Both the position numbers and the translations under genes were made by a program. Shown piece by piece: positions 33,753 to 44,222 of a stretch of DNA of 64,000 bases (positions are counted from its first letter, which is position 1; every line of letters begins with the position of its first letter). This DNA comes from Ascochyta rabiei (lineage: Eukaryota > Ascomycota > Dothideomycetes > Pleosporales > Didymellaceae), in NCBI RefSeq assembly GCF_004011695.2, contig NC_082411.1, forward strand, positions 620,001 through 684,000, written 5' to 3'. Under the pieces are notes generated by a model, which was given only the letters and a program-made list of their open reading frames with translations, was not told the origin of the DNA and did no database searches.

Positions 33753-35396
33753 ATGGCCGAATTTCAAGGAAAGGCGAACGAGGAGGGGACGCATTCCAAG
33801 CATGCCGCGCAGGAAGTGGCTGCGCTGGACCATGCGCCAGAGGGCGTCCTCGAAGAAGGATCACTCGATCCTGTTTACGCAGCCAAAGCGCGCATTCTCA
33901 ACAAAGCTATTCAGGAGATTGGCATGGGACGATATCAATGGTCCCTTTTCATCGTGATCGGTTTTGGCTGGGCAATGGACAACCTCTGGCCCATTGTCAC
34001 GTCCCTCATCTTCACGCCTGTCAGGAACGAGTTCAGTCCAGATCGGCCTCCGCTTCTCACCCTATCGCAAAATATTGGACTCCTCTTCGGGGCTGTATTT
34101 TGGGGTTTTGGTTGCGACATCTTCGGCCGACGCTGGGCTTTCAACCTCACAATTGGTATTACCTCCGTCTTTGGCATGATCGCAGCTGGGAGTCCCAATT
34201 TTGCCGCCATTGCAACCTTTGCCGCGCTCTGGAGTGTTGGTGTAGGGGGTAATCTACCAGTAGATAGTGCCATCTTCCTGGAATTCCTGCCTGGAAGCCA
34301 TCAGTACCTTCTGACAATACTGTCAATCGACTGGGCCCTTGCACAGGTGTTTGCAACGCTTGTAGCATGGCCCTTGCTCGGGAATCTGACCTGTCAGCAG
34401 ACAGATGAGGACTGTACAAGGAGCAAGAACATGGGTTGGCGGTACTTTCTAATCGTCATGGTAAGCCTCTTCCCACAGCAACTGCACGCAGTATCATTTC
34501 TAATGTTGATGCAGGGCGGTACAGCTTTTCTCATGTTCTTTCTGCGCTTCGTATGCTTCACCATCTTCGAGTCACCAAAGTTCCTCATGGGCAAAGGTGA
34601 CGATGCCGGCGCTGTCCGTATTGTCCACGAAGTTGCCCGTCGGAATGGCAAGGCGTCTTCCCTGACGGTCGAAGACCTCCAGGCTTGCAACGTGCTCACT
34701 TACACGTCCTCGACAGTAGCCGTCCCGCAAACCACCACCACAGCAGCGGCGGCTGTGAAACGCAACTTGCAAAAGCTTGATGCTTCGCACGTCAAAGCAC
34801 TCTTTGCGACGAAGAAGCTCGTCTACTCCACTTCCCTCATCACGGTAGTCTGGGCCTTGATAGGCCTCGGCTTTCCCCTCTACAACGCCTTTCTCCCCTT
34901 CATCCAAGCCAGCCGGGGTGCTGACTTTGGCGATGGCAGCACCTACCTAACCTACCGCAACAGTCTCATCATCGCCGTGCTTGGCATTCCGGGCTGTGTG
35001 GTTGGCGGTCTGCTTGTCGAGACACCGCGTATCGGACGGAAAGGCACACTCGCTGCATCTACCGTGCTGACGGGCGTGTTTCTGTTTTGCTCAACAACGG
35101 CACTCGAGTCTAATGCGCTGCTGGGATGGAACTGTGCCTACAATTTCATGAGCAACATCATGTATGCAGTGCTGTACGCATACACGCCCGAGATCTTCGC
35201 GACCAAAGACAGAGGAACAGGGAATGCAATCACGGCGAGCGCAAATCGCGTGTTTGGCATCATGGCGCCCATTGTGGCCATGTTTGCCAACCTGGAGACG
35301 AGCGCGCCGGTTTATGTTTCTGGAGCGCTTTTCATTGCCGCTGGCATACTCGTACTACTGTTGCCTTTCGAGTCTCGAGGCAAGGCCAGCATGTAA
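33753..35396 (+). CDS. MFS transporter (SP/SV2-like)
   Basis: The start is 33753 (CACCATGG context). The frame is open throughout, but 34461-34514 has all the marks of a 54-nt intron (GTAAGC...ATGCAG). Removing it joins RYFLIVM directly to GGTAFLMFF, as expected for a continuous helix. The predicted product is then 529 residues; 547 if the intron is retained, since it is in frame. About twelve membrane segments are visible. The loop between helices 2 and 3 reads GCDIFGRRWAFNLT, the MFS signature, and GMGRYQWSLFIVIGFGWAMDN matches the first helix of the SV2-type sugar-porter branch. Substrate is unknown. It is on the plus strand, convergent with the Rab GTPase gene. Confidence 0.88.
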   Translation: MAEFQGKANEEGTHSKHAAQEVAALDHAPEGVLEEGSLDPVYAAKARILNKAIQEIGMGRYQWSLFIVIGFGWAMDNLWPIVTSLIFTPVRNEFSPDRPPLLTLSQNIGLLFGAVFWGFGCDIFGRRWAFNLTIGITSVFGMIAAGSPNFAAIATFAALWSVGVGGNLPVDSAIFLEFLPGSHQYLLTILSIDWALAQVFATLVAWPLLGNLTCQQTDEDCTRSKNMGWRYFLIVMVSLFPQQLHAVSFLMLMQGGTAFLMFFLRFVCFTIFESPKFLMGKGDDAGAVRIVHEVARRNGKASSLTVEDLQACNVLTYTSSTVAVPQTTTTAAAAVKRNLQKLDASHVKALFATKKLVYSTSLITVVWALIGLGFPLYNAFLPFIQASRGADFGDGSTYLTYRNSLIIAVLGIPGCVVGGLLVETPRIGRKGTLAASTVLTGVFLFCSTTALESNALLGWNCAYNFMSNIMYAVLYAYTPEIFATKDRGTGNAITASANRVFGIMAPIVAMFANLETSAPVYVSGALFIAAGILVLLLPFESRGKASM

Positions 35397-35919
35397 TCCG
35401 CGTGGGTAGATTGTGCATTGTGATGGTGGTAGTGGTGGAAAGCGGTACACTGATTCGGCCTTGGTAATCATGCAAATGTCAGCAACGCACATGTTCTCCC
35501 CGAAGGATAGGCGTCTGCGTGATTCACTGTGAATGCAGGTGCTCCTTGTCCTCTTGTACCTCATGACCTTTTCTGCACGCTTGTCGCAAACAAGGTTTCA
35601 TGTTCCTCGAACGAAAGATAACGATGAGCCAGTGTTGGAAAAAGCATCGTCAGCAAACTTTGTGTGCTGGTTGAAAAGTGCGTTTGTAAAACAGCATTAC
35701 AGAACGTAATGTAGAAAAGCCCTAGCCTTGAAACGCCTAGTGAACACCCATAAGTAGAAGATCTGACAAGCCGAGCCGCATTTGAAACGTTCAAGGGACG
35801 CCGGGCATTCCGTAGCATGGCTGCATTATCCAGCTCTTGACAAAGCTCCCGCACTGGGTCGTTGTACCAATGCGCCCTCGTCACAGCACACAATCTTCCC
35901 GTCTCCGTCGTCCAGCCTA
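35397..35919. other. Convergent intergenic region
   Basis: About 520 bp between the stop codons of the MFS transporter and the Rab8/Sec4 gene. No gene or repeat was recognised. Confidence 0.5.
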
Positions 35920-36757
35920 TCAACAGCACTTTCCACCCATACCAGCATTCGCACCCCCCGCATCGCCAACGTTCACGGATGGCCCTGCGGCCTGGTCCGA
36001 TCGTGCGCTGTCGATGAGTCTCTTCTTGATGTCGGAAGCGAGCGAGTAGAAGGCCTGGTCGACGTTGATGTTGCTCTTTGCCGAAACCTCGAGGAAAGGA
36101 ATGCCGAGTTCGTCTGCAAGCGCCTGGCCACGCTCTGTGCTGATGGCGCGCTTCTCTTCCCAATCGCACTTGTTGCCAATGAGGATCTTGTTGACGCCTT
36201 CGGTTGCGTGCTGCTCGACGTTGGAGAACCAGGTGCGGATGTCTGCCGCGTGTGTTAGTCTTTCTTCATGCGGGCAGCAGCGCAGCAGGCAGGACAACGT
36301 ACTGTTGAAACTCCTCTCGTCGGTGACATCGTAGACCAGCAGGATGCCCATGGCGCCGCGGTAGTAGGCCGTGGTGATGGTCCTGAAACGCTCCTGGCCG
36401 GCTGTGTCCCAGATCTGCAGCTTGACGCGCTTGCCATCGAGCTCGATGGTCCTTATCTTGAAGTCGATGCCGATGGTGGTGATGAAGGAGGGCGTGAAGG
36501 AGTCTTCACTGAAGCGCAGGAGACAGCATGACTTTCCTACGCCGGAGTCGCCAATCAGCAGGAGCTTGATCTATAGGCGCGCTGTCAGCATGTCGACTCG
36601 GAGTGGGCTAGCGGGCCGCGATAGCAGGGCTGCGTGAACGGGGCTCGCGGTGGGAGAGATGGGGGGAGGCGGAGGAGGGTGGAGAGAGGTGGAGAGAGGT
36701 GGCGGGAGGTGCCCAGGCCGTACTCACGAGAAAGTCGTAGTTTCTTGTGCCAGCCAT
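35920..36757 (-). CDS. SEC4: Rab8/Sec4-type secretory GTPase
   Basis: Three exons on the minus strand: 36757-36728 (only ten codons, [10 protein letters not shown]), 36570-36303 and 36242-35920. The introns are 157 and 60 nt, and the product is 206 residues, typical of Rab8. Nucleotide-binding motifs are present in order: GDSGVGKS (P-loop), the switch I effector region [24 protein letters not shown] and SAK. The C-terminus GGKCC supplies two cysteines for geranylgeranylation. Sec4/Rab8 proteins drive delivery of post-Golgi vesicles to the exocyst at sites of polarised growth, in hyphae the apex. The short first exon followed by a long first intron is common for fungal Rab genes. Confidence 0.95.
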
Positions 36758-37349
36758 GGTTGCGACGTGGTGTGTGGACGTGTGTATATGCGTATGTGTT
36801 CGCTATCGAGGGAGGGCAGGTTGCGGCGGTGCAGCCGCTGGCGAGCGAAGGGGTCGTGTGGCTGGTGGCGCGGTCACGTATGCGCAAGCGGCGGTGGAGC
36901 GATCAGACCGGGTGCTGGTGGCGGTGAGTGCAGTGGGCAATGTGGGCGACGTGGACAAAGTGGGGAGGGGGGGGGGGGGGGTGTTGGTGTTGTTGTGCAG
37001 CCACCGTGTACAGGCAGACCGTCGTTGAGGTGCGAGAGGAGCAACCGCTTGGCGGCCGTCACTCCGTCACTCCGTCACTCCCTCGCATGCATCTGTCACT
37101 CAGTCACTCACTCCAGGCGCTGTCCGCTGTCACCCGCCACCTTGCCCGGCACGCACTGACTCGCGCATCCGCGCAGCCCCCACGCCAACATGCACCGCAC
37201 CCATCTGTACCTACTGTAGACAAGCAATTCACTACTTCACACTCGTGCTATGCCACACATGCACCAGCACTTTCGGCTGTCTCAACACAGAGCAGAGCGT
37301 CTGTCCATGTCTGTCTAGGAATGATGCTGCATGTCTGCCTAGCCTGCCA
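36758..37349. other. SEC4 promoter and NCA2 3' flank
   Basis: A 592-bp spacer upstream of SEC4 and downstream of NCA2. It includes a near-pure guanine run at about 36962-36981 and a short CACTCCGT repeat near 37065-37085. No gene was recognised. The G run could form a G-quadruplex. Confidence 0.55.
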
Positions 37350-39365
37350 TCATGTGAACCACTTGGAGTACGCCCAGCGAATCCGCTCCACCACCTTCTG
37401 TTGCCTTTCCAGCCCGCTCCGCACGTCGACCAACTCGTCAATCTCGACCAAGAACTCGTGGAAAATGCGCCTGGGCAGAACGCCGCTGGCAGCTTGTCGC
37501 AGGAGGTGCACCTCGCAGAGCAGCAATCCATGGTCTTGGTACGACATCTCTCCAAACTCGGTGGGCCTGGCGGCGGTCAAGATGCGATCCGTGTTTCGGA
37601 GGATGAGCAACAGCTGACCCTGCTTGGCCCACTGCTGGACACCCTTTCGACTGCTGAAGACCCCCCTGAGCCACCGGTACACGCCAATAGAGACCAGCAC
37701 CCCGGGCGTAAGGCCAATGAAGCCGAAGAGAAGCTCCTGGCTCTTGAGGATGCTGTCGATGCCACTCATGGCAAGCTCCACGTCCACCTTGGTCTTCTGT
37801 ACCTGGATCAAGAGCGCGCTTGCGAGGTTGCCCACAATGGCTCCCTTGACTGGGCTCTGAATGTCCTTTTCGTATGACTTGAGCACCGTGGTAAGATCGC
37901 CCTCCCTGACCTTGGCTCGGATGTCCGCAATCTGCGACTCATTCAAAGCTGGGCCATCTGGGTTCTTGACTGCAAAGTCAACCACCATACGCTCCAGGCT
38001 TGCACGGTCAGACTCTAGGCTGCGCTTGCTCATGATCGAGACCTCGCTATCCTCATCGTGGCGAATTGTGCCTATGACTTTCTTCGTAGGCTCCACCACC
38101 CAGTTGGTCCAGAAGTCAATGACCGTCTGACCCAACTCGCGAATCCACGTCTTGATCTCTTCTTGGCGGTGAACGACGATACGAAGCAGCGTAGTGGAAG
38201 ACAGGAGGAAGACAGTGGCGGGAAGCCAGTATCGAACAAGGCGACATGGTCGCCCATTGTCCTTCACGACAGCGTTGAAGCTTGATTTGTACGTGGGCAG
38301 GGCATGTCGAAGCAGGTAGCGCAGACGGTCTGCGACATCTGCCGGCTTTAGTGTTGTAGCAGCCTGGCCGGCAGAGGCTTCGTGCAGTTCATAATATTGG
38401 TCTTCTTGGGTGATGCCGGCGACAGACTCGTCGAACTTATCGACAGAAATCTCAGCTGTGCTGACCGTCTGGATCACGGCGTCCATCAAGGCGATACTCT
38501 TGGAGACTACAGCCTTCCATTTGTGCTTGTTGTCTTGTGTGCCGAACGGGTGTGGCGAGTGCAGGCCTTCATCGTGGATGTTCTCGTTGCTCAGGCCCTC
38601 ACCCAGTAGCACACCCAGCGCGTTTGCATTGATCAATCGTATCTTCTTCAGTGCCGCACGCTTTCTCCTGCCTTCGTTTCTTATCAACGCCAGCGGACTG
38701 ATTACGCGTCGTTGTATGTTGGCCACACTGCGCTCCTGCACAGACTGCTTGACCAGGCCGTAGAACTGCCTCCACCCGTCCGCCGTCTGCCCGCCTTTCG
38801 ACCTCACATCGTGATATATCTCCTGAGACCATTTCCACAACCGGAGCGGTGACGTCTGTATCGAGTAGAGGCCAGCGAAGCGGTAGGTCGAAAGACTGTC
38901 GTCCCAGTACCAGATGTCGTCTTCGAGCGGTATTGTTTGCTCAAGAATCGTGTTGAGGACCTCGCCGTACGCCTGTGTAGTAGCTTTGCTGAGCAGCAGC
39001 CACTCGAGCTCGTGTTCGTAGCTCGCGTCATTGCCTAAAGCATCATTGCCGCTACTGCCGTTGCTGCCGTTGCTGTCGTCGTCCTGCGCGAACCATTGCG
39101 CACAGGTGGTGCAGCTGCTTGAGAAGTTTGCGCGATTGAGCGTCTCCACAATCCTGTCGCCCGGGACGAGGGACGACTTGGCGCTTGCCGTAGTCGACAG
39201 GCTCTTGATGAGGTTCTGCAGGTGAGCAATGCGTGCCGTCTTATCTGGGTCGTGAGCCTCTGCGGCACTCAGGGTCGAGAAGCTTTCGCCAGCACGTGTG
39301 GACGACAGTTGCAGCCGGTCCAGAGCGCCGTCGATGCGTCGAATCTGGTCAACCACGAAAGACAT
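37350..39365 (-). CDS. NCA2: NCA2-like mitochondrial protein
   Basis: An intronless gene of 671 residues. The start at 39365 (MSFVVDQIRRIDGALDRLQL) fits the family's N-terminus; the frame stays open upstream to 39584, but that part looks like leader. Two hydrophobic stretches flank the NCA2 domain: residues about 380-405 (LVRYWLPATVFLLSSTTLLRIVV) and about 545-570 (LLFGFIGLTPGVLVSIGVYRWL). The C-terminal part with DHGLLLCEVHLLRQAA and FLVEIDELVDV is the conserved NCA2 core. In yeast, Nca2 acts with Nca3 in expression of the mitochondrially encoded ATP synthase subunits 6 and 8. That role is carried over by homology only. Confidence 0.9.
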   Translation of the reverse strand: MSFVVDQIRRIDGALDRLQLSSTRAGESFSTLSAAEAHDPDKTARIAHLQNLIKSLSTTASAKSSLVPGDRIVETLNRANFSSSCTTCAQWFAQDDDSNGSNGSSGNDALGNDASYEHELEWLLLSKATTQAYGEVLNTILEQTIPLEDDIWYWDDSLSTYRFAGLYSIQTSPLRLWKWSQEIYHDVRSKGGQTADGWRQFYGLVKQSVQERSVANIQRRVISPLALIRNEGRRKRAALKKIRLINANALGVLLGEGLSNENIHDEGLHSPHPFGTQDNKHKWKAVVSKSIALMDAVIQTVSTAEISVDKFDESVAGITQEDQYYELHEASAGQAATTLKPADVADRLRYLLRHALPTYKSSFNAVVKDNGRPCRLVRYWLPATVFLLSSTTLLRIVVHRQEEIKTWIRELGQTVIDFWTNWVVEPTKKVIGTIRHDEDSEVSIMSKRSLESDRASLERMVVDFAVKNPDGPALNESQIADIRAKVREGDLTTVLKSYEKDIQSPVKGAIVGNLASALLIQVQKTKVDVELAMSGIDSILKSQELLFGFIGLTPGVLVSIGVYRWLRGVFSSRKGVQQWAKQGQLLLILRNTDRILTAARPTEFGEMSYQDHGLLLCEVHLLRQAASGVLPRRIFHEFLVEIDELVDVRSGLERQQKVVERIRWAYSKWFT

Positions 39366-39682
39366 GGTGCCGTCAGACTTGACGCTGTGGTGATGCAGCG
39401 GTTGGGTATGATTGGGGACCGATGCACAAGGAACTGATCTGACCCAGGATAGGACGCGCCTACCTGCTGTGAAAATTGAGTGACGTAGCTGACGTTCGCG
39501 CCAATCACATGCATACAGACACCAAGCATCAATACCAACTTCGAACATCAACACCATAAACAGTACAAAATACAGTATAGACAATGCATGTGGATTACAA
39601 TCAATCTAGATTCTGCTCTATATGTCTAGCTATGTACAGCTCGTGCGAGTCTGTTTCCGAGAAGCGCGGACGACAAATGAAA
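39366..39682. other. Intergenic spacer
   Basis: About 317 bp between the NCA2 start and the stop codon of the CFEM-type gene. It serves as the NCA2 promoter region. Nothing else was recognised. Confidence 0.5.
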
Positions 39683-41728
39683 CTACAAGACAAGGAAGGC
39701 CAGCATCGCACCCAGGATGGCGTGCTGGGCCTTGGGCTTGAAGGGCGCTGCGGCACCAGTGAACTCAGCTGGCGAAGTTGGGCTGTAAGCTCCAGTGCCA
39801 GTGGGCTTGAATGTGGCAAGTGTAGTGCCAGAGACGGGGTAAGGCGCAGCAGTAGTGCTCGCAGGAGTCTGAGCGGGCACAGTGCCGGGGATCAGTCCTA
39901 CAGGCTCAGTTGGTGTTGCACCAGACTCGTTGGTCTGCGTGGTAAAGTGGACTTGTGGGATGGTGAGTGTTGTGGCACCATAGATGATGGTCGTGCAAGG
40001 AGTTTCTACAGCAGGCGTCTCTGCAGGCACATCGCTGGTGACACCGCCAGATGGGACTTCAGGTGCCGGGGTTGTCCCAGGAGCAGCAGTGGTGCCGACT
40101 TCACCAGCAGGGGTGCTGACACCGCCGGCGGGGGCTGTGGGCGTAGCAGGTGTGGGGTTCAGAGGGATGTACGACGGGCAGTCGGTGACGAGACCAGGGT
40201 TCTCGGGAACGTGCTCGGCGCAAATACCAATGAGGTACTGAAGAGCCTCACGGGTCTCGTCGTCGGTACCGCACCAAGCTGACACGCAGTCAATGACCTG
40301 CTTTGTGAAATCCTTGTTCTTGCAGTAGCAGGAGGCGTCCGCATTGTTCTTGCAGTCACCAGAGACCTCGAGCCAAGTGTTCATGCACTTGGGCAGAACA
40401 TCAGGAGGACTGACAGGTGGGTAGCTGGGGCTGGAAGGCTGGGAAACACCAGTGCTAAGGCTGATAGTGCTGGAAGCAAGAGGAGTGGAGACTGCGGTGG
40501 TGCCCTCACACGACGCTCCATAGCTTCCGTCACATGCAGGAACAGTGGCGCTCTCAGAGGCCGGAGGTTGAGAAGCGGTAGAGCTAGTCTCGTATGTGGG
40601 AGGAACAGTTGAAGCAGGAGCGGAGCTGTTGGTGAATGGAGGCACGGAGGAAAATGTAGCCGGAACGCCCGAGGAAGGTGTCTCGATGGGGGCTGAGGAA
40701 ACAGCGGTAGTGCCTTCGCAAGACTCTCCGTAACCGCCAGAGCAAGGAGCAGTAGGAGTCTCAGTAGCAGGGGGGCTCGAAATTCCAGGGACGGATGAAG
40801 CGTGCGTCTCGGAGGCAGGAGGAGACGGGGGCGAAGTTGGGGGCACATCGTAACCAGACGAGACAGGGACCTCAGTCGCAGGAGCGCTGGATGATGCGGG
40901 AGCAGAGGATGCGAGTGCAGAAGAAGCAGGAGCAGAAGATGCTGGTGGCTGGGACGCGCAGTACTCGCCATCGCAAGGAAGAGCAGCGCTCGAAGTCGCA
41001 GGAGGCTGCGTGTTGCATTCGTCGCCATTGCAGGACGATGTGGTACTTGGTGGTGCGGAAGAAGTGGGCTGAGAAACGACCGGAGTGGTAGCAGGCTGGG
41101 AAATAACTGGTGCGGAAGATGAAGGTACTTCGGGGGGAGACGGAGGGTTGTAGCCCTTGCCAGGGTTACAGTCAAAGCCGATGTTGTGGAAACCAATCTC
41201 GCACTCCTTGTCTGACTTATCGTGCTTGGGAAGATAGACGTCGACCGACTTTGCACCACCACACTGGGTGTTTTGGATAGTAGATCCGGAGGCGCTGCAG
41301 GGAGCAACCTGCCTACAGATCTCGCCAGTGGGCATCTTGTAGTGCAACTCAAGGTCTACATCATACTCAACAGACACATCGATGTGCGTGATCGAGAAGC
41401 CAAACTTTCGCTTGTCACAGCCAAAAGACGCTGGCTTCTCCTTGCTGATCTTGTTCTTGATGCATTTGGACCCAAACGTACGCTTGCTGAGAGCGTCGCG
41501 CTTGCCGAAGGAGTTGGAGCATTTCCAGCCCCCAGTGAAGTCAAAGTCGCCATAGCTGAAGTCGGAATCGCCGTCTTTGAGATCGGACCAGTCGAATCCA
41601 CTCTTCTGTTTATCGCTACATTCGTTGTTGTTGTAGCTGGGCGAGTTGAATGGGTTTCCGAACATGTTCCACGTTGCAGCAGCTTGGCCAATAAGGCCAG
41701 TGGCCAGGACAGCTTGGGTAACCTTCAT
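39683..41728 (-). CDS. GPI-anchored secreted protein with CFEM-type cysteine domain
   Basis: An intronless gene of 681 residues. It starts with a signal peptide (MKVTQAVLATGLIGQAAATW) and ends with a small-residue and hydrophobic tail (HAILGAMLAFLVL) typical of GPI addition. Residues about 25-190 form a Cys-containing N-terminal domain that includes two dibasic KR sites (possible Kex2 cleavage). A long Ser/Thr/Pro-rich region follows, with repeated short Cys motifs (CDGEYCAS, CNGDECNT, CSGGYGESC, CDGSYGASC). At about 447-520 lies a Cys pattern C-x10-C-x7-CxC-x11-C-x4-C-x16-C, resembling CFEM domains. CFEM proteins bind haem/iron, hold cell-wall positions or act at host surfaces. The exact role here is unknown. 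Heavy O-glycosylation and a cell-wall location are inferred. Confidence 0.85.
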   Translation of the reverse strand: MKVTQAVLATGLIGQAAATWNMFGNPFNSPSYNNNECSDKQKSGFDWSDLKDGDSDFSYGDFDFTGGWKCSNSFGKRDALSKRTFGSKCIKNKISKEKPASFGCDKRKFGFSITHIDVSVEYDVDLELHYKMPTGEICRQVAPCSASGSTIQNTQCGGAKSVDVYLPKHDKSDKECEIGFHNIGFDCNPGKGYNPPSPPEVPSSSAPVISQPATTPVVSQPTSSAPPSTTSSCNGDECNTQPPATSSAALPCDGEYCASQPPASSAPASSALASSAPASSSAPATEVPVSSGYDVPPTSPPSPPASETHASSVPGISSPPATETPTAPCSGGYGESCEGTTAVSSAPIETPSSGVPATFSSVPPFTNSSAPASTVPPTYETSSTASQPPASESATVPACDGSYGASCEGTTAVSTPLASSTISLSTGVSQPSSPSYPPVSPPDVLPKCMNTWLEVSGDCKNNADASCYCKNKDFTKQVIDCVSAWCGTDDETREALQYLIGICAEHVPENPGLVTDCPSYIPLNPTPATPTAPAGGVSTPAGEVGTTAAPGTTPAPEVPSGGVTSDVPAETPAVETPCTTIIYGATTLTIPQVHFTTQTNESGATPTEPVGLIPGTVPAQTPASTTAAPYPVSGTTLATFKPTGTGAYSPTSPAEFTGAAAPFKPKAQHAILGAMLAFLVL

Positions 41729-43489
41729 GTTGGCGATAATGTAAAGGTTTCACAAAGATATAGTGATGAGTCCGAGACCAAGGTAGAAGTGAAAATCCTG
41801 TTTAGAGAATGTATTCGCGTAAATAGTAGCAAGGACTGAGCGAAAGAAAGTCCTGTACTAACAAAGAGACAAAGATAACGAATGACTTTGTCCGCCCGGG
41901 TTCGGTGAAAGAAAGGAAGATTAGAAAGAATGGAACCTGAGGATATGTACATCGGGCACAGAAGGGGAACATATACTCACACCGACACACTAGAGTAAAA
42001 TAAGTCGTGGAAACATGTGCGCAGGATTGGTCGGTGAACGGGCTAGAGTCATGTACACAGCCATGGGGTCGACAGGGCGACCATGTTGCTTGTCGCGCGC
42101 TCTGCAGGTCCACCGAATGTGCAGTCGTTGCCTGGCCTGGCCTGCAGAGCGGTCTGGTGTGAGCTCGAACGGGTATCGGGCGGTACGGCTAAGCGAAGGC
42201 GCATGAAACACACTAGATAGTATGCTTAAGTACACCCTTATGCAGACAACTAGCCAATGAGACCGCTGCAGTAGGGTTGATCGATCAAGCAGGCGTCAAG
42301 TAGATTATCCAATACATGCTCAATTGGTTCAGTTGTCTTACAATGCAGTGATGACTTTAGTTCCCGGAAATTGTTGCTGTGTCGAACTGTACAGTCGAAT
42401 GGCGGCGCTTCTAACGGTGCCCGAGCACACGTCGTCTAAAGAGGCAACATGATGTACGACGCACACCGAGGGTCTCGCACGCAGGCATGTCAGCCTGATT
42501 CATCACGTACCCCATTCGGTAGTGTCGCAGTGTGTACACTTCCTTGTTGAGGTCATCGCCGTTGGCTCTGTTGTTGCGCTAACCATAGGCGTCACGCCGT
42601 CTCTCCCGAGGTGCCTGCACAAGCCTCCTGTTTCATGTCAACTCTGGGTGTCACACCAGCAAAGCCTGGAGACGGACAACAAGCCCCAGCGACATCCGTC
42701 AAAGTCTCATGTGCCCCTAAGTAACATTGGGAGGATTGATACGATGGCGCGAGTGCAATGCGAGCACTGCTTTGTGGATCAAGTACAATCGATGCTATCG
42801 CTGATGCACGGGCAGACTGCATCTGCACACTTTTCTCAGATATACATCAGCGTATAGTTAGTGTAGGTAAAATTTCCTCTTCTTTTCCGTCAAAATCTTT
42901 AATGCCCTATTCACACCACAAAAAGCGTGCCACAGTGGAGCAATTACTTCTGAAGAATGCGATGTCCCGTAGCCACATGCGGAACGATGGATGGTGTGAG
43001 ACTACTGATTCAGAAACAATGCGGAATGGGCGTCCCGAACGAACTCAGGAACGATCCCCAGTATGTGGAGCCGCTGACACTGCCACCTCCGTGCGTGCCG
43101 TAAATTCGGCGCGGGATTCCATCTAGCTTGCACTTTACTTTGTGGTACCTGCCTTGGCCGACGCTGTAGCAGGTCATGGCTTTGCGCCGCTCAGGAGTCG
43201 AACGCTCCGACATCGACATGCTTCTAAATTCAGACTGGATGACTGTCACCGCTGGTGCTTTGTGCGTTGGCCGAAAGACCAGCGTGGTGTGTATGGGAGC
43301 GACACCATCCAGATGCGGGGAAGAGTACTCACGACGGACCAATTCACCAACATGATGAGATATGACATGCAGAAACAAGTCATCTTGTAATCTGAAAAGC
43401 AGCATAGCGCAGCCCTGACAGAAGGCCCTAAGGCTGCTCAAAGCCGATGGTGAGCTTTCAGGGCAATACTAGACTTGTTTTTACCCTCG
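41729..43489. other. Gene-poor gap
   Basis: About 1.76 kb with no confident gene. The left edge is the promoter of the CFEM-type gene. Open frames near 42,520-42,860 (+) and 43,010-43,441 (-) lack recognisable domains and splice logic. A degraded gene, continuing the coding-like exons to the right, is possible. Confidence 0.45.
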
Positions 43490-44222
43490 TCAAACGTTAT
43501 ACCCACTTTCTGTCGTTAAATAGGGAAGTATAGTGACAAATGGTTCTATGCCAGAGTCCATTGCCTGGCGGGACTGGATGGCAACTGGAAACTGTCAGTA
43601 TCACGCACAAATTATATGGTAGGACTTAGAGGTCTCGACTCACCTTCTGAATTACTCATCTTTGGCTGCGCGTGGAGCTTATCTTTCATAGCCGCATACA
43701 TCAGCGGAAAGTCGCAATTTGCCTCGTCAGTGTTACTAGTCACAAGTCAAATAAAAGGTGTTGACTTGAAAATTCCTCTGTAAAGATGTCAGTGAAACAT
43801 ATACCGCCTCTCGCGTCACAGCAAGATCTGGATACATGTGTACGTTCTCTCTAGTATAATAGGGCACTTACAAGTAGCTTTGCAAAAACAATGTTAGCTT
43901 GCAAACGCTTGAAAAGCAATCGGTCTACTTGGCGACGTAAGGCTATGATGTAGTAATGCTAAGAGCTCTTGGCACTGCCATAAGTCTAGAGTAAGACGAA
44001 AGGGCTGCTGTAGTTAAAGCTTTGAAACTTACAAGAGCCAGTGCATCATTTAGGAAAGGGCGCGTATTCTCAAACCCGTAGAGGAAGAGGCTGTCGCTGA
44101 CCTGCCCAGGCCTAATCTTCTGGTGTTCTTGCATTGTCTGACTGAATTTATAATGTTTACTGTTAGGTGGATTCGCCCGTTTTGTGTCATCTACATGATC
44201 TCTGATCACTAGTTCTAACACT
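43490..44222 (-). pseudogene. Degraded or unresolved multi-exon gene, function unknown
   Basis: Several coding-like pieces occur on the minus strand. The terminal pair is consistent: an exon ending at 43644 (CDFPLMYAAMKDKLHAQPKM, then SNSE), a 59-nt GTGAGT...CAG intron, then an exon 43584-43490 (VAIQSRQAMDSGIEPFVTIL, then a stop). Further up, about 44,030-44,210 reads IRPGQVSDSLFLYGFENTRP and ends at a GTAAGT donor, and about 43,873-43,942 reads LRRQVDRLLFKRLQANIVF before another GTAAGT. I could not join all the pieces in one frame, so either an exon boundary is missed or the gene is broken. No family was recognised. Confidence 0.4.

Noticed and set aside
43010..43441. 143-codon minus-strand frame as a small secreted protein
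   Set aside because: The N-terminus is not a convincing signal peptide, no domain was recognised, and the frame abuts the degraded exons without splice logic.
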